A stretch of 64,000 bases of DNA from Agapanthus africanus (taxonomy: Eukaryota > Streptophyta > Magnoliopsida > Asparagales > Amaryllidaceae). The first letter of the stretch is position 1; every line of letters begins with the position of its first letter. Of the stretch, positions 9,933-23,022 are shown piece after piece. A program made the position numbers and the translations under genes. Location: the NCBI GenBank assembly GCA_030015575.1, contig JASDDO010000016.1, forward strand, positions 174,714,815 through 174,778,814. Reading direction: 5' to 3'. The notes beneath the pieces were generated by a model, which saw nothing but the letters and a program-made list of their open reading frames with translations, was not told where the DNA came from and searched no databases.

Positions 9933-12900
9933 GTGTTTTCTTCTCTCTCTCTCCAGGTAGCGACCATTTCAGGCCATAATCAAGATAATAATATGGATGT
10001 ATTGACTGAACCTGATTATTGTACTGAGCAAGGGAACGTTAGACCCATTCTTTCTTATAAGAGTTATAAGACTGAACAGGAAACAAGAGAATATCTGGAT
10101 TCTCACGCCGCCCAAAAGAACTTGCATATTGATGCATCTTCTTCGGGTGTGTTTGTTATTGAGAACTGTTTCTCAGTTCACCCTACGTCCTGGGTATTAG
10201 ATACCGGATCAGGATCCCACATATGCAAACAGTTGCATGGGCTACGTAAAGGTAGAGAACTGGGAAAAGGTGATCATTCCGTTCAAGTAGGGAACGGTGC
10301 GAGTATTATAGCCAAAGCTGTTGGCGAATATCACCTTGTATTGCCAAGTCGTAATACACTGATTCTAAATGGGTGCTATTATATACCGAACATGATGTGC
10401 AACATTATATCAGTTTCTTTATTGAGTAAAGAGGGATATAATTTTGTAGTACAGGATAATGTTATGAACATATTCCTAGATCAAAAGTTGATTGCATCAG
10501 GCTCGTTACATAATGGCATATTCATTCTAAATCAGAATACAGTTCTAAATATACAAAACACACACAAGAGGAAAAGTTCAGATATGAACGAATCCTTCTT
10601 GTGGCATTGTAGACTTGGTCATATCAATGCGACACGACTGGCTAAGTTACATAAGGATGGTTATTTGAATCCGTTCGAATTATCATCTTATGATACTAGC
10701 CATTCATGTCTCAAAGGAAAAATGACCAAAGCTCCGTTTAGTGGACACGGAGAAAGAGTTACCGAACTCTTAGGACTGGTACATAGTGATGTATGCGGTC
10801 CCATATCTACGCATGCCAGGAACGGTTCTTCCTACTTCATTACATTCACTGACGATCTCTCAAGATTCGGATATGTGTTCCTGATGAAACACAAGTCTGA
10901 AACTTTTGAGAAATTCAGAGAATATAAGCACGAAGTAGAGAACCAAACGGGCAAAAGTATTAAGATTCTTCGATCTGATCGAGGAGGTGAATACTTAAGC
11001 GGTGAGTTCCTAGATTATCTAAAAGAGAATGGGATTCTCTCTCAGCGTACTCCTCCTTATACACCACAGCACAACGGTGTATCTGAGCGGAGGAATCGCA
11101 CCCTATTAGATATGGTGCGCTCTATGATGAGTACAGCTGAGTTACCTATTTCCTTTTGGGGGTATGCGCTGGAGACAGCCATATATCTATTGAATAGAGT
11201 TCCAACTAAATCAGTGCCTACCACTCCATATGAGATATGGAATGGGAAGAGACCGTCTCTTAAAAGAGTTAAGATATGGGGTTGTCCGGCCTATGTTAAA
11301 AAGCAAAATCCCGACAAACTCGAGGCACGATCAGTTCTTTGTAAGTTTGTAGGATATCCAAGCAATTCGTATGGATATCTATTCTACCACGTTGAACAAC
11401 AAAAGGTGTTTGTTGCTCAACATGCCACCTTTTTAGAAAAGGAATTTCTTGAAAAAGAAATTAGTGGCTCTGAGGTAGAACTGGAAGAAGTTCCAGCAGA
11501 ACAAACTACAACAGATGATTTAGTGGAACCAGAGGATTCAGTAGTACCCGACGAACGCCAGCCTCTCCGCCGATCTAGTAGGGTTTCTCGTCCACCTTAG
11601 AGATACTACGGTTTTCTCATTGATGGTAGAAGCGAGGATTGCATCATGGATGATGATGAACCCACTAGTTTCGAGCAGGCCATCACAAGTACTGACTCTG
11701 TGAAATGGCTGGATGCAATGCGATCTGAGATGGAATCCATGTACACCAATAAAGTGTGGATTTTAGAAAATGCTCCTGAAGGGGTAAAACCCATTGGGAG
11801 CAAGTGGATTTTTAAAAAGAAATTTGGTGTAGATGGAAAAGTTGAGACTTTCAAAGCTAGACTTGTAGCAAAGGGTTTTCGTCAACGTCCAGGTGTGGAT
11901 TATGACGAAACCTTTTCTCCAGTGGCTATGCTTAAGTCCATCCGGATCTTACTTGCCATTGCTGCATACCATGACTACGAAATCTGGCAAATGGATGTTA
12001 AGACCGCCTTTCTAAACGGTGATTTAGATGAGTGCGTGTACATGACTCAGCCAGAGGGCTTCGTAGATAGTGGGAGCAGCGGAAAGGTGTGCAAGCTGCT
12101 TAAATCCATTTATGGGTTAAAGCAAGCATCGCGGAGTTGGAACATCTGTTTTGATGTTGTAGTCAAAGAGTTTGACTTCATCAAAAATATAGATGAACCT
12201 TGTATCTATAAGAAGGTGGCAGAGGGTAAGGTAGTCTTCCTCGTATTGTACGTGGATGACATACTCTTGATAAGAAATGATATTCCTATGCTGCAATCAG
12301 TCAAGCTCTTCTTATCATAGAGATTCTCAATGAAAGATCTAGGTGATGCCTCCTGCATATTGGGAATCATGATCTATAGAGATAGATCTAAACGGATACT
12401 GGGATTGTCCCAATCCAGGTACATTGACACCATACTAAAGAGGTTTAGTATGGAAGAATCCAAACGTGGGAATCAGCCCACGATATCTGGACTCACTCTC
12501 TCCAAAGAGATGTCTCCCAACACTGATTTGGAGAGAGCTCGCATGCAAGGGATACCCTATGCTTCGGTAGTAGGCTCTATCATGTATGCGATGCTATGTA
12601 CCAGACCCGATGTAGCATACTCACTAAGTGTAGTGAGTCGGTATCAAGCAGATCTTGGAGAGAGTCATTGGACAGCAGTGAAGAACATTCTCAAGTACTT
12701 GCGAAGGACTAATGAGATGTTCTTGGTGTATGGTAACGGTGAACTCCAGGTGGAGTCCTTTACCGATTCCGGCTTCCAAAGTGATAAGGACGACTCTAAG
12801 TCGCATTCGGGTTTTGTCTTCACCCTCAATGGAGGGGTGGTATGTTGGAAGAGTTCCAAACAGGATACCGTTGCAGACTCAGCGATGGAGGCTGAATACA

Positions 12901-13235
12901 TCGCTGCCAACGATGCTGCCAAAGAGGCTGTCTGGATCAAGAAGTTCATTAGTGAACTTGGTGTGGTTCCATCCATTGAGAATCCAATACCTCTGTATTG
13001 CGATAACAATGGAGCTGTGGCTTTGGCCAAGGAACCCAGGTCCCATCAGAAGTCCAGACATATTCTGAGGCGGTATCACCTGATCAGGGAGATAGTTGAT
13101 CGCCGGGAGATCGAGGTCAGGAGAGTGGATACGAAGGACAACACTGCGGATCCATTCACGAAGGCTATTCCCCAGATACAGTTTGAGAGATTATTCGGGA
13201 TGCTAGGTATGAGATACTACAGCAGCTGGCCTTAG
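9933..13235 (+). pseudogene. pol: copia pol of element A: protease, integrase, RT, RNase H
   Basis: In its intact ancestors this polyprotein cut, copied and integrated the element. The aspartic protease motif (WVLDTGSGSHIC) lies near 10190. The GAG-pre-integrase zinc-binding segment (WHCRLGH, then CLKGKM) is at about 10600-10720. The integrase core at about 10770-11120 has its D,D,E residues in HSDVCGP, SDRGGEY and GVSERRN. Reverse transcriptase at about 11700-12350 has MDVKTAFLNG, YGLKQASRSWN and the active-site YVDD. RNase H (about 12750-13130) has the acidic residues in TDSGFQ, MEAEY and YCDNNGA and ends [12 protein letters not shown]. Only about 60 codons precede the protease, and they do not look like Gag; element C has the same junction. 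There are about two breaks, so the copy is a fossil, but it is well preserved. Confidence 0.93.
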
Positions 13236-13239
13236 TGCA

Positions 13240-13249
13240 AGTGGGAGAT
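13240..13249 (+). other. polypurine tract of copia element A
   Basis: AGTGGGAGAT directly precedes the TG of the 3' LTR. The same tract, reversed, follows the 3' LTRs of C, D, E and F. Confidence 0.9.
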
Positions 13250-15445
13250 TGTTAGTTATGTATATGCCCTAGAGGCCATTGTTGTACATTTGATGTATAT
13301 TATAATGGATGCTTGGTTATATATAGAGAAGACTTTCTTGCTCGTCATGATAGTATGCTATTTGGTTTCACTTTATCTTAACATGTTGACTTGTATTGGT
13401 TTACTGTTTTACTCTCACATGTTGATAAAGCCCTTAGGATCTGTACTCGACTACTGGGACTATGATGAGATCATACTAGTGGGGCCGCGGTAGTCGATGA
13501 GTACATCCTATAACTGTTCCTAGTCGAGGGTATATCGAGACAGGGCATCGATACACCAGAGTAGACTAGCGTATACGCATCTTGACCCATATGATGGGTG
13601 ATGGATGATCCCATATCCATCGGTGTTTGACATCAGAGATGGTGTACGGGTGCTCAGTGGAGACTGGGTACACTGGACGGACTCGCCGAGAACTCCCAGA
13701 TGGTGATATACCACACGTCAGATGGCAGTTCTCCGGTGACACAGGTACAGGGTAGTCTGTAGACCCGAGATCGTCATGGAGTCTTGTGTGATTCCCACTG
13801 TGCTTTGATTTCCACCTTACCACGTCCAAGAGGGCGTGCAAAACGGTGGCTTTTGGGTACAGTCCCGAATCACATGGAGGCAATGAGTGATAGGAGGGGA
13901 TTCGTCTCTCCCGGTATAGGGAGTTGATGTTGTGCTGTGTTCGATTGGCTATAACTGGAAGTCCCTGGCCAGGGCTGATATGGAGATTTACTGGTAAGTG
14001 TTACTAGTAGTTTCTCGACCCGTTATGAGCAACACATCGACACGACTTATCGGTTACTGGGGTCTGACGTATACCACCCCTAGACTTGATATGCGACATA
14101 TCAGACGAACAGACCGGACTGTACGGGAGTGTTACTGGTTGGATTCACAGGAGAACGCACAGGCTAGCTTGTTGATCTTCTGATCGCTCAATACCTGGGT
14201 GGCTGTTACGTTTAGCTGACCGCTTGCAGCTTGTGGGTGTTTGATATGATCATCACCTGCTACCGGCGTATTGACGATTCTTTAGAGTCCTACACAGAGG
14301 TTTCTTGGCTCAGGCGAAACAGAGTAGTGGCACATATGTGATATGCGCAGGAACGAGAATAATGCGATATGGGATACCGTATTATATTCTCAGGATATTT
14401 AGATATGAACCGGGTCATCGGATCAAGTGTTGATTCGATGAATCGGTACATGATATATTAGTCGGTAATATTCGATATAGCCGGATCGTCGGATCAAGTG
14501 TTGATTCGATGATTTAATATATATAATATATATGATATATTATTATATTAACTAATATTGGCTTGCTATATTATTTCATTTTCTCAGTGGATGATACATT
14601 GATATATATGCGATATATGTTAATTGTATTATTTTCTTTTGTTGCAAATATATAATATATATGTGATATATATTATTGTGACATGATATGATTAATTGTT
14701 AAACGTGTTTAAGGATGATTAATTGAGGTTAAGGTTTAATTTGGTTTAGTTGCTTCATGCACTTTCTAGAAGGTTTCTTCTTTTGTCATTACAAAGATCT
14801 TTTGTGATGACACATTCTAAACCAAACCAAACCCTAACCCTAGTTGTTTCTCTACTCATTTTCATCCAATCATCCTTGACCATGGTTAATAATTCAATCT
14901 TATGTTTTATTCTATTCATCACAAAAGAAAAGGATTATGATTATCATTATTCTTTATCCATTATCTTCTTCTTCTTCTCTCTTGAAGAAGCTCTCTTGAA
15001 AATTCTTATGTGATGAAAGATTATGAGAAAATGATATAAAAAGAAAGCAAAATCACTACTCTCTCATCCTCATCTCATCTAGCCCTTGGGATTAGGGTGT
15101 TCTTCTCTTTTGAGTGAGATAGCTTGAGTCGAAGCAACTTCAAGGTAGATCATCGTAGATTTGGATTACGACAAGCTATAATGGATCGTTCGAGTCGTGG
15201 AGCCTCTCATGAGTCCGGGAGATCGTGGATCGCGGCAAAGGGACTTCTACTCGGAGCTTGTGAAGTGAAGGAGCGGACTACAAAGGTTGTAATCCCTCAC
15301 ACTTAGATAAAAGTTATCTTATTGCATATTAAACCCTAATAATCTAGCAAAGATCCCGGCTTTGGGTTGTTCGGCACGTCTAAAATTTAATCCGGGCATG
15401 TTTGATGCCTTAAGAACCTTCACAAGAGTGCCTAGGAACCCTACA
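13250..15445 (+). repeat. 3' LTR of copia element A (2,196 bp)
   Basis: It starts TGTTAGTTATG right after the polypurine tract and ends CCCTACA. The part from 13971 on is nearly identical to the 5' copy. The opening (ATATGCCCTAGAGGCCATT) is shared, in reverse, with the LTR ends of C, D, F and G, so A belongs to the same broad family although most of the LTR has diverged. A 105-codon frame on the other strand at 13566-13883 is judged a chance frame. Confidence 0.95.
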
Positions 15446-16805
15446 GCATTTCATTTACAGCTCAGATGAAACGTGGGGCTCCAAATTTATCCGCTATTCC
15501 ATATTGTTGTTTGCATGCCTGTGATGATTCTTATTTACCTGTGATGACTATTATCTGCCTGCGATGTTGATATATAAATATATATTATATATTAGTAGAT
15601 ACTTCTATATGTTTTGCATCCGTGATAGCCCTGTCCCCGCCCTGCCGTAAGTTAAGTAACCTTATAGTGAAGACCCGGGACCCCTTGGCGAATGCGGATG
15701 GCATATAAAAGCATGCTATTTTGGTTGTTTTCTGTTGTGGCTTAGAAACTAGATTTGATGTGACTGCATTATATTTTTAATGCAAAGGAAAACAAACCTA
15801 ATTGATGTTGTCGGAACCAATTTTTAAAACTACTAGGTTTTCTTCAAAACAATTGTCGTATTCTTTTGCTTTGTACTGAAGTATTCGGTTAGGAATATCT
15901 TGCACCTCATTCTATAAGGGAAGAGTCTTGATCCCTTCACGGTGTGTTCTCTTTTAAACAAAATTTTATGTTATTAGTTTTAAAATGTGGATCCCGAACC
16001 ATTCCATTTCAAAGCCACTAAAGTTTCTTCAATGATATCAAGTCATTACGTTAAAGGTTTTTTGCCAAAACCAGCCGTAGCCCTCCGTCGTTTCAGATGA
16101 GTATCAACTAGTATTCATTCTATGTGTTTTGAAATTCACTATGGCATAGTGTTTGGTAGTTAGGGGATACTTGTCTGTTGTATAGGTATATGCATTAATC
16201 TAGGACAGGCGTACAGCTGTTTTGGCCTTCATCAAGCGCTTGTATGAATGGGTCTAGATTAATCAGGACAATGACGTGTAGAACTTGACTTGCGACTTAT
16301 GATGTTTTGACCTTCGTCAATTTCATAAGCGCTTGGGGCAAAAACCATATTGAGAGTTTCAAATATAAAGGAAACTTACCAGGCATGCGCATACATTCTA
16401 GAGTGTGGTAATTTTGGTCAGCTTCCATCAAAGTTATCATACAATGATAGTTGGGTCCCGATTCCCACTGACGAGTAGGTACTACTCCTCGAGAGATTTT
16501 TCACTTCACAATTAGTTAACCTATTAGGTGTCTAGAAAGTATTAACAAGGTTACGCCTCTGCGGGAATGGGGTTATTAATTGGGTCCGTGCGAAAGCATG
16601 GGGGACCACCCATGGAGTACCAACACTAACCTGGCTGAACGGTTAACGAACTTGTAAGGTGTATATGATCCAGACTAGTTCTCCTTATAGGGTTTGAAGG
16701 AGAATTCGAGGAAACGGTGGTAGCCATCCTGATTAGATAAAGTGATAAACAATCTAATCTTGATGGAGTGCACGCTGAGTGTTTCTTTTCTATCTCTCTC
16801 TGGTA
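15446..16805 (+). other. leader region of copia element B (partial)
   Basis: The region matches the leaders of C, D and E in reverse orientation: a block at 15630-15710 around GTTAAGTAACC and GGCGAATGCGGATGGCAT equals parts near 31190-31260, 38440-38510 and 45080-45160. It also contains one copy of the module described in A (15850-15960), the hairpin series with TTTTGACCTT motifs (16130-16340) and the CT-rich end (16783-16802) just before the coding remains. Confidence 0.82.
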
Positions 16806-19800
16806 CAGCGACCCATGACTTACCTAAAACTCATTAACCAAGTTAACCAAACCTTCTTACACACGTTGGCTTTAGATTGTCATGATTCACGACAAAGTCA
16901 CAAATATCCCTGCTACTCCTTCTTTCCCTTTGCATTTCTCCAGAACACTTGGTATCACTACGATTATCTATATTGCTTGGAAATGGCTATCGTATAGTTA
17001 CATACGAACTCGAAGAAATTATTTCAGTCGAGGATAGCCACTGGTTCTGAAGAATTTAGATTGTATTATTCGGTTGTCTTTTATTTTTACCTTCTCTTAG
17101 GTTGCGAGATCTCCTTCTATTAGGAGAGCACCTATTGTGCTTATTAGATAGTCTTCTTCCAAACCTTAAATAAGTGTCAAAAGATAGGGAAAGAAGAAAA
17201 CCAGTTATCGTAAGTAAGGTGTATAATAGGTAAGATATAGAGAAATATAAATGGATTGAAGTGAGGGAAAAGGACATTGCGACTATTATCATAAATATGG
17301 ATAGTGTAAAGGGCATTACTAGGAATACCCGGCCACTCCTTGAAACATTTATGTTTCAGATTTTCAGTGTACTTGTTACCGAGAACTGTTTTTCCAATCA
17401 ATTCTGACTCCAGGGTATGCATTTATCGGATTTAGATCTCACATTTGTATGCTGAGAAGGAGTGGATTATTGGGAAATTAGCGATCTGATCCTCAATATC
17501 GAAATTCGTTGTAATTGGTGATATTGGATCGAATCGCCTGGTTTTGTCTAACGACAAAATATTTGGTTTTGAATAACCGTTCTTATGCACCAAATTTTAA
17601 AATGAAATACTTGTATCTTTATTTTATAAAGTGAGATATAAATTTTGAAAATTGTGTTCCAAACATTTACCTTTATCAGTTGAGGATAAGGTAAGGTGCA
17701 TTGAATAACGGTGTAAGACATTCTTGACTGAAATACAGTTTTCAACTTACAAAACACGGAATTTGAGTTAGTATAGTCTTGGGACTTATACATGAAAATG
17801 TATGTTGTCCAGTGTCCTTCTGGACAAGGGGTTGGTACTCTTATTTCATTTAGGTTTACCTATGAGTTCTGTAATTTTAGACATGCATTCGTTGTAATGT
17901 AAGGTCTAAATTTTTTTAAAGAAGTTTATAGGTATAAGAATAAAGTAGATAACCATACGTTGGAAGTATCAGGATTCTTCGAAGTGATCGAAAATACAGA
18001 TACTTACGTTAGGTATTCCATTATAGTAATATTAAGAACTTGATTCTCTCTCAGGTTACTCATCCGCGGGTTCACTCCTTGATGAGTAATATTGTATTGG
18101 TCTTTTTCCATTTAGGTGATATGCACTGGAAACAGCTGCATGATATTTGAATCTGGTTCCATCTAAATTAGTGCCTTTGATTCTATATGGATATAGATTG
18201 GTTACATATCTTGAGGTTATAAATATATGGAGTTATCAGTTTCCTGTTTAAAAGCAGAATCCGGACAAACTCAAGGCACGCTTTGGTAATGGCTGTTTGT
18301 GGATTATCCCAAGCATTCGCTAGGGTTTTGTTTCTACCATTTTCAAGATCAATAGTTATATTATTCTTGACTCGCCACATTTTTTATAAAAGGAATCTTT
18401 TTGCAAAAGAAACTTGTGGGAGTATGGTAGAATCGGAAGTCATTCCAGAACAACAAACGGTTATCGAAAATTTAGTAGAACCTAAGAATTCAATTGGACT
18501 TGACAATCTGTTAGCCACTCCGCAGATTTTAGTTGGTGACCTTAGCCACTCGAAAGATACTTCGGTTTTCTTGGAGACGGTGATAGGGAGGTCGGCATCA
18601 TGGTTATGATGGCCCAACTAGTTATCTGTAGGTCATAGGAAGGGGTAACTTCCAGGTGACCAGATGCTTCATATCCAAGTTGGACTCCACATACTTCAGC
18701 AAATATTGGATTTTGGACTTTGTTGGGTGCTCCTGAAGGGATAAAACCCATTAAGAGCAAGTAGATCTTTCCAGATATGTGTAAGTAGAAAGATATTAAC
18801 TTAATAAGGCTAGACTTGTTGTAATTATTCCATCAAATACCTGTTGTGGATTTTGATGAGACTTTACTTCAGTATCTACGCTAAAGTCTTTACGGATATG
18901 ATTTGGCACTGCTGCTGCTCATGACTGTGATATGTAGCAGGTGGATGACTATAACATCTTTCCAAATGGGAATTTGGAAGTGTACATTTATATGACTCTA
19001 CCAGAGGGTTATTGTAGTTAGTGGGAGCAGTGGAAGGTGTGCAAGTTGCTTATGTCTAATCATATACTAAAGCATGGATAGCAGAGACGGATCATCTGTT
19101 TTTGATATGAAAGTCAAGGTGATTGACTTCATCAAAACAATAAATGAATCTAGTAAGAAGGTTGTAAGGAGTACTGTCCTGGGATTTAAATGACATACTC
19201 CAAATAGGAAGTGATATTCCTATATAACAATCGGTCAAATTTTGGTTGTCACATACTGTTTTCTCCATGTTTGATATGGATACAATATCAGGGATTCTGG
19301 TGACTAGATCTATGGTTTTAGATCTAGATTTGGGAAGTGTCCCAATCTGGGTACTTAGACTGCATTATAAAAGTATTTTAGAATGGATGACTCCTGGCAT
19401 AATGGTTTACCCGCAGGTGATGGAGTCACCCTCTCTAAAGAGATGTCTTTTAGAGTAATGAGGAGATGACTGTCATGAATGGCATATCATTTGCTTAGGC
19501 AAATGAGTCAATCATGCAATGTATAATACAAAACCAAATGTTGCTTATACACTGGATATAGTAACAAGATATTAATCCAATCCTGGAGAAATAAAGGGAA
19601 GCGGTTATGATCATTAGAGGTTGTTCTTGGTATTAGGTAACGGCAGCCTCCTCCGAGAGGCGGTTATCGGTTTAGGTTTCCAAGGTGACCTTGATGATAA
19701 AGATATTGTCAAAGTTTTGAGTTTTGCCTCTTCAGAGGATCATTATATTGGATAAGGTTCCAATAGAGATACCGAGGTAAGCATGGTTCACGATGCTGGT

Positions 19801-20116
19801 TATGACTCAACAGAGGATACAGCCTAAGAAGTTTGTAGGATAAGCTTGTTCATTTATGAAATTGGTCCCATCTTGTATCCAGAATTTTTTTTTTTGAGAT
19901 GGAGTATCGCTCAGTTCGCGAGATTGTTCATCTCCGCAAAGTTGAGATATAGAGAGAGGAAGTTGAAACATTATAGCGGATCCAATCACTGAGGCTATTT
20001 CTCGAACACGAATGTTCCTCAAAGGAGATTTGAGAAACTGATTAGTAGAGAAATTGGGTATTCGATAGCAAACGGGATGTAGCTATGCAATACCGCAATA
20101 ATTAGCCTTAAGTTCA
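16806..20116 (+). pseudogene. decayed copia pol of element B
   Basis: Protease-like remains start near 17370 (the segment equivalent to VIENCF), and integrase, reverse transcriptase and RNase H remains follow in the normal copia order up to 20116. The first 530 bases (16806-17340) are not Gag-like but match a segment of E that is present there twice (43337-43830). The open stretches 18283-18609 and 19246-19458 correspond closely to 42237-42482 and 41766-41954 of E, with the same un-copia-like peptides (RSIVILFLTRH, VLDLDLGS). The copy is broken many times and cannot have made its own enzymes for a long time. Confidence 0.8.
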
Positions 20117-20126
20117 AGTGGAAGAT

Positions 20127-22129
20127 TGTTGGATATAGTGCCCTCAAGGCAATTATTGTAATTGCATGCACGCGATTACGATAATTGAGGGAGGACCTAT
20201 ACATGTAGAACAATCTTACTTGAAATGATAGTATGCTATATAGTTTGTCTTTACCATTGATGTATACACGTTTTACTTGTTATTAAGTGTTGCTAATACA
20301 TGATGATGAAGCCCGTAGAATTCTTGCTTGACTACCAGCATTATGATGATGGCGGTCATATACGTTTGAGCTGGGTTGTCTATAAGCACATCCTTAAATG
20401 TCCCTAATCGTGGAGTATCGAGACTGGGCATCGATATTCCGGAGTAGATTAGTGTATACGTTTCAAGACCCCGACAAGGTGCGGTGGTCAGTCTCACAAC
20501 TCATTGGTGTTATGTCACCTAAGATAGTATATAGGTGCTCACTGGAGGTGAGTACACCGGACGGAATCGCCAAGAACTTCTAGATGGTAATATAACTATG
20601 GTCAGATGGAAGTTCTCGAGTGGCATTTCTACAGGTTAGTCTTTTGACCTGAGATCGTCATTTGTCCCGTGTGAGTTCCCACTGTACTTTGATTATTACC
20701 CTACCACAGCTCAAAGGAGTCGTGCAAATAGGTTTTAGTTAGGTACAGTCCCGAGCCACATGGAGGCAGTGAGCTATTGTCAGGGATTCGCCTCTCCTGA
20801 TATTAGGAGTCGATGTCGCGCTGTGTTCGGTTGGCTATCACCTTAAATCTGTGGCTACGGTAGATGAGATTTACTGATATGAGTTCAGTAGTTTCTCGGT
20901 TGGTGATGAGCTTGACTCCGACATGACTTATCGAGTTATTTGGAGTATGACGTTTCCACCCCCTAGACTCGGTATGCGATACTCTCAGACGAAGAGACCG
21001 GACTGTATGGAGATTGTAACATTCAGGCTCAGTAGGGTTCGGACGGATTTGATTGTCGACCTCCCTTTCGACAGATACCCGGGCAGCCGTTACGTACAGC
21101 TAGTACCGCTGACGTGCTTATGGTTTTTAGATTTATCCACTAAATCACTGCCAGTATGTTGTCGAGTCTTTAGAGTCCCACACAGAGGGTTTTCCCGGTT
21201 CAGGCGATATGATGTAGATGACGTATGTTGATGCATACAGGGTGTCCGATTAAATACGTGTACAGGCTACACGGACTTTAATCGGACGGTTGATAATACT
21301 AGCGGCTTAGGATTAAGCCGGAGTATTAAATCAGGTTTTGATTTAATAATTTATATATATATTTAATATGTATATTCTAGTATTATTGTTCACTATTCAT
21401 TTTCTCTCTCTTGGCTATTCGTATTTTTTGTATGAATACGCGTATTTGTATTTCGATACGTATACCGGGTTGTATTCCGTATTTATACGGAATTTGTTCT
21501 AGAAGATGGACATTTCATTTCTTGATTTTTCATTTATAGAAAATCAAAAATGAGGTGAAGGATGAGGTGTTTTATAGCATGGTAGAGAGGTATGGGTTTA
21601 TTATTATATAGTATTTTCATTTGTGAATACTATTCTTGGATGGTTGCAAATAATGAAGCTATTTTTTTCATGCATGCTAGTTTGTTCTTCACGAAGAAGA
21701 CTTAGCCATTTTCCATGGCTTCTTCTTCTTCACCTCCTCCTCCTTCTTCTACGTAGCTCTCTTGAGCTTAGAAAGGAGAGAAAAATAGTGTGAATATTCA
21801 TACATCCACACTCTCTGTTTGTAGCGAGTTTGGAGCGTCGGTCGCTTCACTAAGTGAAGCAGGAGCTTGGATCGGTTTCTCTCAGGTGGATCATTTTCAG
21901 CAAGTGAGATCGCCACTCAAGTTTGATCCGGACAGCGTACAGAGAGCATTGAAGGGTCTTCCATGATTGGGTGGACATGCGTCTAAGGTAGTATTCCATA
22001 TCTTTGCATGCTTGGTTTGCTAGTTTACGAGTTTAGATCGATTATAGGTTCGAGGTTCCTTCGTGTTTGCTTGAATTTTTGTTCGCCATCCGTGCTTCCG
22101 TTGTGCCATGGGCAATAGGAAACCCTACA
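20127..22129 (+). repeat. 3' LTR of copia element B (2,003 bp)
   Basis: It starts TGTTGGATATAGTGCC after the purine tract and ends GGAAACCCTACA. The layout follows that of A's LTR. The right target duplication would be GATTT (22130-22134), with its partner outside the window. Two hairpins with a short loop lie at about 21295-21347 (for instance ATTAAATCA with TGATTTAAT) next to an AT-rich run. An open frame at 20923-21231 is attributed to chance. Confidence 0.87.
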
Positions 22130-23022
22130 GATTTCAGTACAAACAATTATGTATATGTTAAATTAGTTCGCATGATCATTTGACCTAAAAAATGGAAGGA
22201 GAGATAGGTCCCACCGGACGTGCCAGAATCTGTAGATTGTTTTTTTATCACCCTAGTTTTATCGAATGTTCTATCTTTTCAAGTGTTTTGCAGATTCCCC
22301 CAGCCTAGGTTAGGCAAGGGTTTTTTGATTGTGGGGATTCTAATCTCCGACAGCCGCGGATAAAGCTGCCGTTAATTACCCCTCGCTTTGAGGCAAGAGA
22401 ACTTCCGATTAATGGGTCGTAACAGTCATGCAAACTCAGTGTGTGATATGAGTGTGCTGTGTTTGAAAACAATTTTTAGGGGGGTTTAGACATATCGAGG
22501 GCCTCGCAGATTTTACGTGGGTCTCGCTGCCTGATCAGAGGGCCGGGGTCAAGGGGACTAGCAGCCCTCTTGTAGGGTGCGGGAAAGCTCCCCGTTAGAA
22601 TTTTTTTTAAAGGGGTAAGTGTTTTGAGTGTATCCAAAGAGTTCCCGAAAAAGGGAAAGTGAGAGAAAGTGATTTTGGTGCCTCCCGAGGCAGAGGGACC
22701 CCTTTGGGGGTGTCCAAAAGCGATGACCTTAGAGGGGTCACGAAGGCGGGGACACCGGTAGCGGTCCCGACAGCGGGAACCTCCTTTTTGGCGTTGTTCT
22801 GAAAATAGGGACCCCGGGAGGTGTCCCAACAGTGGGAACCTCCCTTTTTGGGGGGGTTCCGAAGACGGAGATCCCAGGAGAGGTCCCGACAGCAGGAACC
22901 TCCCCTTTGGGAGGGGTGCCGAAGGTTGGGACCCCGGGAGCGGTCTAGACAGTGGGAACCTCCCTTTTGAGGGATCCGAAAATGGTGACCCTGGGAGGGG
23001 TCCCGACAGTGGGAATCACCCC
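22130..23022 (+). other. unassigned DNA between elements B and J
   Basis: This is the only stretch not assigned to an LTR element. The first 350 bases have no coding frame and no repeat that I recognise. From about 22480 it turns purine-rich on this strand and leads into a 60-bp minisatellite (22740-23027). It could be original genomic DNA or the remains of a still older element whose ends lie outside the window. A 117-codon frame on the minus strand across the minisatellite is a by-product of its skewed base content. Confidence 0.5.

Larger units (their letters stand above)
5823..15445 (+). mobile_element. Ty1/copia element A (Tork/Angela-like), gag-less
   Basis: The element shows, in order, a truncated-looking 5' LTR (its first part lies left of the inserted gypsy element I, outside the window), PBS, a 2.6-kb leader, protease, integrase, reverse transcriptase, RNase H, polypurine tract and a full 3' LTR. 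Integrase before reverse transcriptase defines Ty1/copia. No gag-like sequence is recognisable between leader and protease. The two LTR copies share about 1,475 bp and differ at about ten sites by eye (roughly 0.7%), giving an age of a few hundred thousand years at the stated rate. The pol region has about two breaks. The element sits in the leader of copia element B; its right target duplication should be GCATT (15446-15450), the left partner lying outside the window. Confidence 0.92.
15446..22129 (+). mobile_element. Ty1/copia element B, old and decayed, 3' part
   Basis: The sequence resumes in the middle of a copia leader right after element A, showing that A is inserted in B. It then continues through a decayed pol region to a polypurine-like tract (AGTGGAAGAT, 20117-20126) and a 2.0-kb 3' LTR. 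The 5' part of B lies left of A and outside the window. Its closest relative here is element E on the minus strand: LTR openings (GTGCCCTCA), leader and decayed pol all match. No gag-like sequence is visible between leader and protease remains. Broken in many places; the age cannot be read from LTRs because only one is in view. Confidence 0.88.

Noticed and set aside
22476-22829. 117-codon open frame on minus across the minisatellite
   Set aside because: Created by the purine-skewed tandem units, with no conserved protein pattern.
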